Source: Actinomycetota bacterium
Lineage (GTDB): Bacteria > Actinomycetota > Actinomycetes > Streptosporangiales > Streptosporangiaceae
Assembly (NCBI GenBank): GCA_003168295.1
Contig: PMST01000641.1
Location: 12,958-42,231 of the forward strand
DNA length: 29,274 bases
Direction: 5' to 3'
Shown: positions 6,964 to 15,114 of the stretch, piece by piece
Layout: every line of letters starts with the position of its first letter
Position numbering within the stretch: the stretch's first letter is position 1
Program-made: the position numbers and the translations under genes
Notes under the pieces: generated by a model
Told to the model about the DNA's origin: nothing
The model's input: the letters and a program-made list of their open reading frames with translations, nothing else
The model's database searches: none

Positions 6964-7388
6964 CGGCGGCCTCCGGCAAAATCCCCGGATCTCCTCCGAC
7001 TTAAACGCCACGCTCTTGAATCCGCCGGGCGTCGCTCCATTCCGCAACCCAGCGCAAAGGCGGTCGTAGGTGAGACCAGCACACCTATAACACGGACAAG
7101 ACGGCATTGTCCGGCACACGACGGCACGACTCCTAGATAGCCAGGCAAGCCCAGCAACCAGCCAGGATGGGGCTCAGCTGCGCTAAGTCAGATCGCTGGC
7201 GATGATGGTCCCAAGGCGCGACAGACCTCCTGTTAGACGGCAGGTCGCAACAGGCTCGGTTAGCGTGCCTCACGGTCGCGTAGCGTAACGAGCGGGTATA
7301 TTGTCATTGGCTCGAGCAATTACATTCCCTGCCGAATCGGTTCGGGCCGCGATGGCAAGGTAGCACGTGCACCGCGCGTGCAGAACGA
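6964..7388. other. 425 bases without a supportable gene
   Basis: Lies between the HIT-like gene and the 3' end of the MFS exporter, which are convergent. A 5-bp hairpin (TCCGG/CCGGA, 6972-6989) is the only terminator-like element seen. Six-frame reading gives no recognisable protein, and A+T is locally higher around 7300-7330. Confidence 0.4.
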
Positions 7389-8723
7389 TCAGTTCGGCGC
7401 TATCCCGCCCTGGGTGGCGGTATGGTCGTGTTCCGCGTCCGTTTGTGCGCTTTGCGCTGCCGGGGCGGGGTCTGGGTGGGTGGCGGGTGTTGTCTGCCGG
7501 CGGAACGCCGGGAGCAGGCGGGCCAGGATCAGCGCGCAGGCGATGCAGGCCAGGCCACCCGTGACCACCGAGGTGAGGGGGGTGAACGCGGCCGCTACCG
7601 CGCCCGACTCCGCGTCCCCGATCCGCGGCGCGCCGGCGACGGCGGCCATCTGCATGCCCATCATCCGGCCGCGGAGCTCGTCGGGCGCGCCGAGTGAGAT
7701 GATCGTGCCGCGGAACACCGCCGAGATGACGTCGGCGCAGCCGGCCACGGCCAGCAGCGCGAGTGCGGCGGGCAGCCAGCGCACCAGGCCGAAGCAGGTG
7801 ATCGCCGCGCCCCACACGAGGACGGCGGCGATGACCGCGCGGCTCTGCCGCCGGATCCGGGGGATCCAGCCGGCGGTGACCGCGCCGAGCAGGGCGCCGG
7901 CGCCGGGCGCGGCGTAAAGAAACCCGAGTGTCCGGGCCCCGCCGCCGAACACCGTGAGTGCCAGCGCGGGGAACACGGCGCGCGGCATGCCGAACACCGT
8001 GGCGTTGATGTCGATCAGGTAAGCGCCCTGGATGACCGGCCGGCCGCGCAGGTAGCCGAAGCCGGCCACGATGGAGCGCAGGCCGGGCCGGTGGCTGGCG
8101 CCCGCCTGCGGGACCTGCGGGCCCATCAGGAAGGTCGCCACGATGGCGGCCGCCATGGTCGCCACGTCCATCCAGTAGACGAAGCGGACGCCTGCCCCGG
8201 CGAGCAGCAGTCCGGCCACGGCAGGGCCTGCGACCTGGCCGATCTGGAACAGCGCCTGGAACACGGCGTTGACGGCGGCCACCTCGGGCCGGCGGACCAG
8301 GTTCGGCAGGACGGCGGACAGCCCCGACTCGGTGGCCGTCGCGAAGCCGGCCGCCATCGCCGGCAGGGCGAACAGCGGCCACAAGGCGGGTCCGGTGTCA
8401 GCGTTGACCGCCAGCCCGGCGCTGCACAGGAGCGTCAGCAACTGGGCGCCGAGCAGTACCTTGCGGCGGTCGGCGGCGTCGGCCAGCGAGCCGCCAAGCA
8501 GGGCCCCGGCGATCAGCGGAAGCACCGTCGCGAGCGAGACCAGCCCGACATCGAGCGACGAGCGGGTCAGTAGGAACACCTGGTAAGGCACCGCGACGGC
8601 GGTGAGCTGGGCGCCCAGCGTGGACAGCAGCTGCCCGGCGACCAGGCAGCGCAGATCGCGGGACCTCCGCAGCGGCGAAACGTCCACGACAAGATGCCGC
8701 CCGAGCCGGGCAATCCGCTTCAC
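7389..8723 (-). CDS. MFS exporter (EntS/MFS_3-like)
   Basis: 444 residues with about 12 hydrophobic segments. The family motif A region reads GGSLADAADRRKVLLGAQ (78-95), and the first helix is LVAGQLLSTLGAQLTAVAVP. This layout fits the MFS_3 branch containing the enterobactin exporter EntS and macrolide-type exporters. It would move a small molecule outward across the cell membrane using the proton gradient. The start is GTG at 8721-8723 and no clear ribosome site is seen, so a leaderless or weakly led message is possible. It is divergent from a TetR gene with TetR-type operators between them, which suggests substrate-induced expression. The hydrophilic tail after residue 415 is rich in Ala, Thr and Gln. 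Confidence 0.88.
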   Translation of the reverse strand: MKRIARLGRHLVVDVSPLRRSRDLRCLVAGQLLSTLGAQLTAVAVPYQVFLLTRSSLDVGLVSLATVLPLIAGALLGGSLADAADRRKVLLGAQLLTLLCSAGLAVNADTGPALWPLFALPAMAAGFATATESGLSAVLPNLVRRPEVAAVNAVFQALFQIGQVAGPAVAGLLLAGAGVRFVYWMDVATMAAAIVATFLMGPQVPQAGASHRPGLRSIVAGFGYLRGRPVIQGAYLIDINATVFGMPRAVFPALALTVFGGGARTLGFLYAAPGAGALLGAVTAGWIPRIRRQSRAVIAAVLVWGAAITCFGLVRWLPAALALLAVAGCADVISAVFRGTIISLGAPDELRGRMMGMQMAAVAGAPRIGDAESGAVAAAFTPLTSVVTGGLACIACALILARLLPAFRRQTTPATHPDPAPAAQSAQTDAEHDHTATQGGIAPN

Positions 8724-8742
8724 AGCAGGCAGGCTAGCGTAA

Positions 8743-8759
8743 TGACTGACGGTCAGTCA
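8743..8759. promoter_or_regulatory. TetR-type operator 1
   Basis: TGACTGACGGTCAGTCA is a perfect 8-1-8 palindrome lying 19 bases upstream of the exporter start and 64 bases upstream of the TetR start. This is the classic place for a divergent TetR repressor to control both genes. Confidence 0.75.
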
Positions 8760-8765
8760 ATTGAA

Positions 8766-8782
8766 TGACTGACGGTCACCCA
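8766..8782. promoter_or_regulatory. TetR-type operator 2 (imperfect copy)
   Basis: TGACTGACGGTCA is repeated 23 bases after operator 1, but its right arm diverges (GTCACCCA instead of GTCAGTCA). The 23-base spacing is about two helical turns, compatible with cooperative binding of two dimers. Confidence 0.55.
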
Positions 8783-8823
8783 GTAGGATCGCGGTATTGC
8801 CAGCTCAACGATGGAGCGCCCGC

Positions 8824-9414
8824 ATGGCCCGAACCAAGCCCGCCGAACAGCGGCGTGCCGACCTGCTCGAGGCGGCCAGGGACCTCTTCCTCGCCCAAGG
8901 CGTGGCGGCCACTTCGCTCGAGGACATCACCAGCCGCGCCGGAGTCTCCAAAGGGCTGTTCTACCTGTACTTCCGCTCCAAGGACGACCTGCTGATCGCG
9001 CTGCAGGACCAGTTCTCCACCGAGCTCGCCGAGCGTATCCGCACCGCCACCGACCCAGTCGCGGACTGGCCCGCAAAGCTCGACGCGTGCGTCAAGGCGA
9101 TCTTCGACAGCTACCAGGAGCGCGACGACCTGCACGATGTCCTGTTTCGCCACGGCGGCCACGTGTCCGCCAGCCACCGGGCCACCCATGCGCTTGTCCC
9201 GAGCGCCATCAGCGACGTCTTCGCCAGCGGCAAGGCGGCGGGCGCGTTCACCATCGAGGATCCCGAAGCGACGGCCGTCTTGTGCTGGGCGAGCACGCAC
9301 GGCTTTGACCCAGACTTCCACGGCGACGCCGCGCCAGCCGACGCCCGGCTCACCCGGGCGGCACAGCAGCTATTCCGCCGAGCCGCCGGCATCCCCGGCG
9401 ACCCGCCAGGCTGA
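8824..9414 (+). CDS. TetR-family transcriptional regulator of the divergent exporter
   Basis: 196 residues from the ATG at 8824, chosen because GGAG lies 7 bases before it; an in-frame ATG at 8797 would add nine residues with no family likeness. The N-terminal helix-turn-helix is typical: RRADLLEAARDLFLAQGVAA, then SLEDITSRAGVSKGLFYLYF and SKDDLL. The C-terminal ligand domain (from about residue 65) is the variable part of the family. It is likely to repress the exporter and itself through the two palindromic sites just upstream and to release on binding an exported compound. The ligand is unknown. Confidence 0.9.
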   Translation: MARTKPAEQRRADLLEAARDLFLAQGVAATSLEDITSRAGVSKGLFYLYFRSKDDLLIALQDQFSTELAERIRTATDPVADWPAKLDACVKAIFDSYQERDDLHDVLFRHGGHVSASHRATHALVPSAISDVFASGKAAGAFTIEDPEATAVLCWASTHGFDPDFHGDAAPADARLTRAAQQLFRRAAGIPGDPPG

Positions 9415-9716
9415 TATCCGGCATGCACAGATCGTCCCGTCGGGAGCGACAGCGTCCGGAATCACCAGACCCGGACGAGTGCAGATACGGCGGGTACGCG
9501 CGAGTTGCTGCAGTGCCTCGACCACGCGCTGTGATTGGCACCAGGCATACTGCGCTGACATAGCGAGTGTGATGCTCGCCCCGCGGAACCGAGGTTCCCC
9601 GCCCTAGTGGCGCCCGCTGCCGGATCCCTATAAAATTTCTCGCATACCAGGCACGAGTACACGGACCGGAATCGTCGGGCGTCGGCCTGAGATCGCCAGA
9701 GGGGAACAGGGCCGGT
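9415..9716. other. Convergent intergenic region with a hairpin
   Basis: This 302-base stretch lies between the 3' ends of the TetR gene and the methyltransferase relic. GGAACC-GA-GGTTCC (9585-9598) is a perfect 6-2-6 inverted repeat and a possible two-way terminator. A 63-codon minus-strand frame (9370-9561) was not recognised as any protein and is not called. Confidence 0.35.
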
Positions 9717-9893
9717 CTAGCTCCGTCGGCGCAGCCGGTACCACCGCGGCACGGTCTTGCTCATCGGCCAGCCCAGGCCAGCGGTGTCCGCCGGCTCGAC
9801 CGTGAGTATCTTCCAGCCCGCGAAGGCGGTCTCGACTTCCTCCTGCGATGCGCCTCCGACCAGCGGCCGCCACCGGCCCGGGCCGAAGCTCGC
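9717..9893 (-). pseudogene. C-terminal relic of a SAM-dependent methyltransferase
   Basis: About 58 codons ending at TAG 9717-9719. They read FGPGRWRPLVGGASQEEVET, then FAGWKILTVEPADTAGLGWP and PRWYRLRRRS. The ending P-x-WYRLRR is typical of actinobacterial class I methyltransferases whose last strand closes the Rossmann sheet. The SAM-binding part is absent. The readable part begins exactly where the upstream monooxygenase-like gene stops, in a different frame, so a deletion or insertion junction probably lies there. It has no start codon of its own. Confidence 0.6.
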
Positions 9894-10255
9894 TAGCTCC
9901 TGGCGTGGCCGGCCAACGGCTCCAGGTAGTACGGGTTGAAATCGGTCAGCGCCACCCTTAGCTCATCGCTTGGTTCGCCGTACACGCTCATACGTGTCGG
10001 CGTGCAGAGGCTTAGGAAGCGGGCAGCGAAGTTCTCCACGAATCGCTGGACGTGGGCCAGGGCGGCGGCCGAGTCCTGGTAACGCTCGTAGATGTGGACG
10101 TCCTGACCGTCGATGAACCACTCGAAGATCTGCTGGCCGGGCTCGGCCGCCTGGTTATCGGCTGATATCTCCCGCGCTAGGGCGCCATATTCGTCCAGCG
10201 CGTCCGGCTTGACGGCCGCTTCAAATATCCACGAAATCTCTGTGCTCACGGCCAT
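9893..10255 (-). CDS. Antibiotic biosynthesis monooxygenase-like (dimeric alpha/beta barrel) protein
   Basis: 120 residues. The pattern EISWIFEAAVKPDALDEYGA (6-25), a middle region ending FEWFIDGQDVHIYERYQDSA (44-63) and the helix AALAHVQRFVENFAARFLSL fits ABM/quinol-monooxygenase-like small proteins, which form ferredoxin-like dimers. Some oxidise aromatic polyketides without cofactor; others have no known enzyme activity. The ATG at 10255 is preceded by AAAGGA. It has a long leader with two competing hairpins. A truncated methyltransferase tail follows directly, so the pair may once have belonged to a tailoring gene set. Confidence 0.7.
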   Translation of the reverse strand: MAVSTEISWIFEAAVKPDALDEYGALAREISADNQAAEPGQQIFEWFIDGQDVHIYERYQDSAAALAHVQRFVENFAARFLSLCTPTRMSVYGEPSDELRVALTDFNPYYLEPLAGHARS

Positions 10256-10851
10256 GATCCTTTCTGATGCCGAACAAGAAGGCTTCGAGCGGCCCTACTC
10301 CGAAGAGGGCCGAGTAGTCCCGATGAGAGCGACGTAATTGGCTATCTACCCGTATTAAGAACTCCAGAACTTTGCGTCACCCGCCCGCCGGTCGAGCAAG
10401 TCAGTGTTTTGCAAAGCCTATCATTGCCCATGTTTGCTAATCAATGATGGGAACAGGTAAGACCGGCGCAACCGGGCCGTCCATGATCACAGAGAAAGGG
10501 GCCGAAACGGCGGCCATGTCCTGTGTGGCCTGGGAATGGCAGCCTTCTGAGTACCCGGAGCCGGGCGTGCTGCCGCGTCGCGACCAGTGCCCGTCTCCAC
10601 ATGGTCTCCACATGGTCTCCACATCACTTTCATACGGCGAGCTGTCAAATTCGCCATTCATTCGGCGGCGCGGCCGACGAATACGCCGAGGCGAAACGCC
10701 ATATTGAAAATTATGCGTGACCGGACCTCCAGAAGGCCGAGGATCTATCGCCGCGCCTAGTGCGGCGCTGAGCCCGAAGATGGCCTGACCAAGTGATGCT
10801 AGGCACCACGCCCCGGATCAATGTCTGCACGGTCCGCTCATCGGGTAGATG
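10256..10851. other. 596 bases without a gene; competing hairpins and a short tandem repeat
   Basis: It lies between two minus-strand genes. Two mutually exclusive stems overlap at 10291-10317: GGCCCT/AGGGCC and CTACTC/GAGTAG. An 11-base unit, TCTCCACATGG, occurs nearly three times at 10594-10624. TGAGTACCC occurs at 10548. A 74-codon minus-strand frame and an 87-codon plus-strand frame overlap here but match nothing known to me, so neither is called. Confidence 0.4.
10594..10624. repeat. 11-bp tandem repeat, 2.8 copies
   Basis: TCTCCACATGG at 10594-10604 and 10605-10615, followed by TCTCCACAT (10616-10624). The copies are exact. It is too short for a known repeat class and may be replication slippage. 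Confidence 0.7.
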
Positions 10852-11778
10852 TTAGTAGCCGAGATCCGGGTCTACCTGGCCCTCAAGCTCATAGCCTGCT
10901 GCGAGCCGCCGGACGTTCTCGGCGATGCGGGCGGCGAGGAGCGGCTCGGTCATCTGCTCGGTGTCGGCGGTGTGCGGGGTGATCAGGCAGTTCGGGAGAT
11001 CCCACAGAGGATGGCCCGCGGGCAGCGGCTCGGGATCAGTTACGTCCAGGGCCGCGCCGCCGATCTGGTTCGAGCGCAGCGCCCCGACTAGCGCCGCGGT
11101 ATCGACCAGCGCGCCCCGGGCCACGTTGACCAGCCAAGCCTGCTGGTCCATTACCTCGAGTTCCTTCGGTCCGATCATCCCGCGGCTCTGGGGGGTGAGC
11201 GCGAGCGCGAGAACGACCGCCCGGGCACCGGCCAGCGCCTCGCCCAGGTGCGAGGGTGTCACCGTCCTGACGGCGCCCGCGACCGGTTCGGCGTGCCGGC
11301 GGACGACCGTCACCCGGGCGCGGAACGGCTCAAGCAGGCGCAGGAACGCGATCGTGATACCCCCACCGCCCAAGACGGTGACCGGCTGGTCGAACAGGGT
11401 CTGCGCGGCGGGCTCCCCCCAGGAGCGCGCGCGGGCCCGCTCAGGGAGGTAGCGCAGGCCGGCCAGCAGCAGCGCGAGCGCGTGCTCGGCCACCGGTTCG
11501 GCGTAGGCACCCTTGGCCGATGTCCACCGCCGCCGGCGGTCGAGAACGCCAGCCTCGGCCACTCGCTCGATACCGGCCATAGGCAACTGCACCCACGAGA
11601 TCCCCGGATAGGCCCGGAGCACGTCCCGGAGTTCTTCCACCGCCCCCGGATCGGTCCATACCAAGCCAGACGGCTCTTCGCCCAGCCCGACCGGCTCCCC
11701 GCCACCACGGCGGATCGCATCCACCGCCCAAGCCGCTTCCCCGGGGGCAACGGCAACCGTGATCCTCACTCGCTCCAT
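10852..11778 (-). CDS. D-isomer-specific 2-hydroxyacid dehydrogenase
   Basis: 308 residues. NAD(P)-dependent oxidoreductase interconverting 2-keto and D-2-hydroxy acids. Catalytic residues are visible: Arg221 in NVARGALVDT, Glu250 in VTDPEPLPAGHPLW and His269 in LITPHTAD. The nucleotide-binding turn is unusual, GGGGITIAF (137-145), where the last Gly of GxGxxG is not kept. This also occurs, to my knowledge, in a group of actinobacterial homologues. The N-terminal 80 residues carry SWVQLPMAGIERV, the substrate-domain segment. The start is ATG 11776-11778. It is divergent from the DUF1801 gene; the substrate is not evident. Confidence 0.88.
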   Translation of the reverse strand: MERVRITVAVAPGEAAWAVDAIRRGGGEPVGLGEEPSGLVWTDPGAVEELRDVLRAYPGISWVQLPMAGIERVAEAGVLDRRRRWTSAKGAYAEPVAEHALALLLAGLRYLPERARARSWGEPAAQTLFDQPVTVLGGGGITIAFLRLLEPFRARVTVVRRHAEPVAGAVRTVTPSHLGEALAGARAVVLALALTPQSRGMIGPKELEVMDQQAWLVNVARGALVDTAALVGALRSNQIGGAALDVTDPEPLPAGHPLWDLPNCLITPHTADTEQMTEPLLAARIAENVRRLAAGYELEGQVDPDLGY

Positions 11779-12006
11779 GACCCTATATCTACCCGGCCAG
11801 GACGCCCTGTCATGCCGCGACGCGGCACACCTCCTCGCGGCAGATCCGGACGTCCGGTCAGTAAAGGGGGCCGCTGGTCGAGCGCCTCGGCTGGGCCGCG
11901 GATCCGATCAGGAATCGAGAAGCGCCACGGTGCGGGCTCCTCTAGCCTTTCGGTGGAAGGCCGGCCTGACACCGAGCCCCCTGAGCGTCAAGAAAGGAAA
12001 CCCGCA

Positions 12007-12456
12007 ATGCCCGCGAAGAATGCCACGACCGAGTCCGGCGGCTTCAGCGCCGAGGAACGTGCCGCGATGAAGCAACGCGCCGCCGAATTGCGCGCCGAGG
12101 GCAAGAAGGGCGCCAAGAAGGCCGACGGCCTGCAGGCCGTCCTGGACAGCATCGCGGAGATGGCACCGCAGGATCGTGCGCTGGCCGAGCGCGTGCACCT
12201 GACGGTGACCGCGGCCGCCCCCGGGTTGTCGCCGAAGACCTGGTACGGGATGCCCGCTTACGCGAACGCGGACGGCAAGGTCGTCGTCTTCTTCCAGAAC
12301 GCGGGCAAGTTCAGCTACCGCTACTCCACCCTGGGCTTCCAGGACACGGCGAACCTCGACGACGGCGACGTGTGGCCGGTGTCCTACGCGCTGAAGAAGT
12401 GGAGCCCCACGGTGGAAAAGAAGGTCACCGAGCTGGTGACGGCCGCGATCTCCTGA
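12007..12456 (+). CDS. DUF1801/YdhG-like protein
   Basis: 149 residues from ATG 12007, preceded by AAGGAAA. The reading frame is open for 750 bases further upstream, but that part overlaps the dehydrogenase gene in antisense and has no family likeness. The N-terminal 45 residues are charged (FSAEERAAMKQRAAELRAEG). Then comes the DUF1801 core: a helix around VLDSIAEMAPQDRALAERVH, then LSPKTWYGMPAYANADGKVV and FFQNAGKFSYRYSTLGFQDT. Members include the proposed iron chaperone YdhG/Fra-like proteins; the real function is mostly unknown. It looks monocistronic. Confidence 0.8.
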   Translation: MPAKNATTESGGFSAEERAAMKQRAAELRAEGKKGAKKADGLQAVLDSIAEMAPQDRALAERVHLTVTAAAPGLSPKTWYGMPAYANADGKVVVFFQNAGKFSYRYSTLGFQDTANLDDGDVWPVSYALKKWSPTVEKKVTELVTAAIS

Positions 12457-12636
12457 CCGGTACCGGACCGCCTCGGGGCACCGCATCGTCCCCTGGCTGC
12501 TGGGACCGGGTAGCCCGCGCAGGCAACTCGCATCCAGGTAGGGGCGTCCTGATCGAGCATCAGCGCGGTGAGCGTTCGTATGCTCGGGGTATGGCCATTC
12601 GGCTACACGGATAGCGGACGTGGGCGGGGCAGTCGG

Positions 12637-14985
12637 ATGCAAGACGTGAGGCGGTCACCGCGCAGCGGGCTGCCGGCGCCTGCCGACCTGTTCGTCGGCC
12701 GGGACGGCGAGCTGGCGGCCGTGTCCGGGATGCTTGAAAATGCCCGGGCCCGACTGGTAACGCTCACGGGGCCGCCAGGCATCGGCAAGACCCGTCTTGC
12801 CCTCGCTTGTGCGTCGGCTTACGCCGAGCGCAGCGAATGCGTTCCGGTGTTTGTTGACCTGGCACCGGTCCGGGATCCGGCGCTGGTGATGGCGGAGCTG
12901 GCTCAAGCGGTGGGCGTGGAGCCGCGGAGCGGCGCGGATCTGACCGGCCAGCTGGCTGCGGCGCTGGGAAACGAGGAGCGGCTCGTGGTCCTGGACAACT
13001 TTGAGCATTTGCTGGACGCAGCCCCGGACCTGAGCCGGGTGCTCGCCGCCTGCCCGCGGCTGCGGGTGCTTGCTACCAGCCGGGAACGGCTCCGCCTGTC
13101 CGTCGAACAGGAGTTTCCGGTTCCGCCGCTGGCCATGCCCGCGCCGACGGATGTTGCCGACCTCGGTTCTCTGGCGACGAACCCGTCGGTCGCGCTGCTG
13201 CTGGATCGCGCCCGCAGGACCAGCCCGGGCTTTGCTCTCACGTCGGCTAATGCGCCGTTGCTGGCCAGCGCGTGCGTCCGGCTGGAGGGCCTGCCACTGG
13301 CAATTGAGCTGGCGGCGGCCCGGCTGAAGGTCCTGACGCCCGGGGAGCTGGTGCTCCGGCTCGGCAGCAGGATGGAGCTACTGGCCGGGAGCAGGCGGGA
13401 CGTTCCGGCCCGGCAGCGTGCGCTACGCAGCGCTATCGCCTGGAGTTATGAGCTGCTCGATCCCGCCGAGCGGGCGCTCTTTCGCAGGCTGTCGGTGTTC
13501 GCCGGCGGCTGGTCGCTTGCTGACGCGGCCAGCGTGTGCGCTGTGAGCTCCGATGACATGCTCGCGGTGGTGGAGTCGCTGCTCGACAAGAGCCTGATCC
13601 TGCGGCTGCCAGGGGACGAGGAGACCGCTGAATTCTCGATGCTGGAAAGCTTGCGTGAGTACGCGGCGGAGCAACTGGCATCTCATGCGGAAGCCGAGGA
13701 GACACGGACCAGGCACGCGGCCCACCACGCCGGTCTGGCGGCGGAGTTCGAGGCTTCCATCGGCCTGCCGGAAGAGCGAGCCTGGGTGCTAAGGGCGGGC
13801 CGCCACTACGCGGACCTGCGGGCCGCGCTGGATTACTGTCACGGCGCGGAGCAGGATGCCTGGGCGCTTGCGCTGGCCGCTGCGCTCGGCTGGTACCACT
13901 ACACCCGCGGCAACCTCGGTCATGGCCAGGCGCTGGTGGACGCGGCCCTTTCCCTGACCGCGCGGTATGACCCGGCAGCCACGGGCGGTGACGCTACGGC
14001 GGACGGCCAGGCCGGCGTGCTCCTGGTGGCCGGGATCCTGGCCTGGGCGACGGGCAAGGCGGGTCGCGCCCAGGACCTTCTGCTGCAGGCGCTTGAGCGC
14101 ACCGAGGGATACGGTGACACGCGCCGCGCGGCGATCGCGTGTGCCTTCCTCGGGCACGTGGCCCGTGCTGGCGGCGAGTGGGATACGTCCCAAGACTGGC
14201 ATCAGCGGGCAGAGGCGGGCTTCCGCGCGGGCGGCAACACGCAGGGCACGGCCTGGGCGCGGCACGACTTGGGGCTGCTCGCCCGGGACCGCGCCGACCT
14301 GGAGAGGGCAGCGGAACTGCTCCGGGCGAGCCTGCGAGACTTCCGTGAACTGGACTATCCGTGGGCGGTGGCATGGTCGGCGTGGGGGCTTGGCACCACG
14401 CTGAGCGCGCAGGACCGGCTGGAGGAAGCGCGCCAGCTGCTGGCGGAGGCGCTGCGGATCTACACCCGGGTAAACGATCCCAGGGGTGTCGCCCAGTGTC
14501 TGGAGGCGCTCGCCTACGTCGCGAGCGAGCAGGCGCATTACGAGACCGCCGCGCGGCTGATCGGCGCGGGCGCCGCGCTGCGCATGCGGGTGGCCGCCCG
14601 CCCGCCGGAGGCCGAGCAGATAAGGAACTCGGCAGTGGAGCGGGTGCTCACCCAGGCGCTGGGGCCTCAGAACGCTGACAGGCTCATACACGCTGGCCGG
14701 ACAATGCCCGCCCAGCAGGCCACAGACCTGGCCATGGCAGTCGCTGGGGGCGCCGCGCCCGGTGACCGGGACCGTTCCCCGCAGGTGCCGCTTACCCGGC
14801 GAGAGCAGCAGGTGGCCGCGCTGGTTGCCTCGGGCCGGACCAACCGGCAGATCGGCAGGGTGCTCGGAATTTCCGAGAAGACCGCCGAGGTCCACCTGCA
14901 TCATGTGATGTCCAAGCTGGATGTCCGCAGCCGTGCCGAGGTAGCCGCCTGGGCGGTGACGCACCACCGCCCGATGGATACCTAA
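12637..14985 (+). CDS. LAL-type LuxR regulator (NB-ARC-like ATPase, TPR-like repeats, HTH)
   Basis: 782 residues from ATG 12637; an earlier in-frame ATG at 12568 adds 23 unconvincing residues. Walker A GPPGIGKT lies at 45-52 and the Walker B-like strand LVVLDNFEHLL at 116-126, followed by LRVLATSRERLRL, so this is the predicted-ATPase/AfsR-like STAND type. The middle holds helical repeats (LLARDRADLERAAELLRASL and similar). The C-terminus is a LuxR helix-turn-helix: LTRREQQVAALVASGRTNRQ, then ISEKTAEVHLHHVMSKLDVR. Such proteins are ATP-gated activators triggered by a ligand or partner. It ends 129 bases before the hydrolase-glycosyltransferase gene on the same strand, its likely target. Confidence 0.9.
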   Translation: MQDVRRSPRSGLPAPADLFVGRDGELAAVSGMLENARARLVTLTGPPGIGKTRLALACASAYAERSECVPVFVDLAPVRDPALVMAELAQAVGVEPRSGADLTGQLAAALGNEERLVVLDNFEHLLDAAPDLSRVLAACPRLRVLATSRERLRLSVEQEFPVPPLAMPAPTDVADLGSLATNPSVALLLDRARRTSPGFALTSANAPLLASACVRLEGLPLAIELAAARLKVLTPGELVLRLGSRMELLAGSRRDVPARQRALRSAIAWSYELLDPAERALFRRLSVFAGGWSLADAASVCAVSSDDMLAVVESLLDKSLILRLPGDEETAEFSMLESLREYAAEQLASHAEAEETRTRHAAHHAGLAAEFEASIGLPEERAWVLRAGRHYADLRAALDYCHGAEQDAWALALAAALGWYHYTRGNLGHGQALVDAALSLTARYDPAATGGDATADGQAGVLLVAGILAWATGKAGRAQDLLLQALERTEGYGDTRRAAIACAFLGHVARAGGEWDTSQDWHQRAEAGFRAGGNTQGTAWARHDLGLLARDRADLERAAELLRASLRDFRELDYPWAVAWSAWGLGTTLSAQDRLEEARQLLAEALRIYTRVNDPRGVAQCLEALAYVASEQAHYETAARLIGAGAALRMRVAARPPEAEQIRNSAVERVLTQALGPQNADRLIHAGRTMPAQQATDLAMAVAGGAAPGDRDRSPQVPLTRREQQVAALVASGRTNRQIGRVLGISEKTAEVHLHHVMSKLDVRSRAEVAAWAVTHHRPMDT

Positions 14986-15114
14986 TGGTTTTCCCCAATA
15001 GCGCGGTCCGGGGCGCGCTGGCCACGATGGTGGCAATTGATGTCGTCGGCTGGAGTCCGGGTCAATGCGGTGGGCCTGGATGCCAGCTGCCGGCCTGCTG
15101 AAGGGGTGAAACTG

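Noticed and set aside
7270..8382. 370-codon minus-strand frame over the MFS gene
   Set aside because: Arg/Pro/Gly-rich shadow of the exporter frame, typical of high-GC DNA; the MFS frame has real helices and motifs.
9370..9561. 63-codon minus-strand frame overlapping the end of the TetR gene
   Set aside because: No family likeness or ribosome site; overlaps the TetR 3' end.
10594..10624. Possible CRISPR-like repeat
   Set aside because: Unit is only 11 bases with no spacers between copies; a plain tandem repeat.
10437..10661. 74-codon minus-strand frame in the 10.3-10.85 kb gap
   Set aside because: No ribosome site, no recognisable motif, and it includes the 11-bp tandem repeat; not supported as a gene.
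11248..12006. Upstream extension of the DUF1801 frame
   Set aside because: This part is antisense to the hydroxyacid dehydrogenase and reads as Arg/Pro-rich filler; the ATG at 12007 has a ribosome site and starts a plausible protein.
13789..15036. 415-codon minus-strand frame
   Set aside because: Antisense to the LAL regulator, low-complexity Arg/Gly/Pro translation, no recognisable domain.
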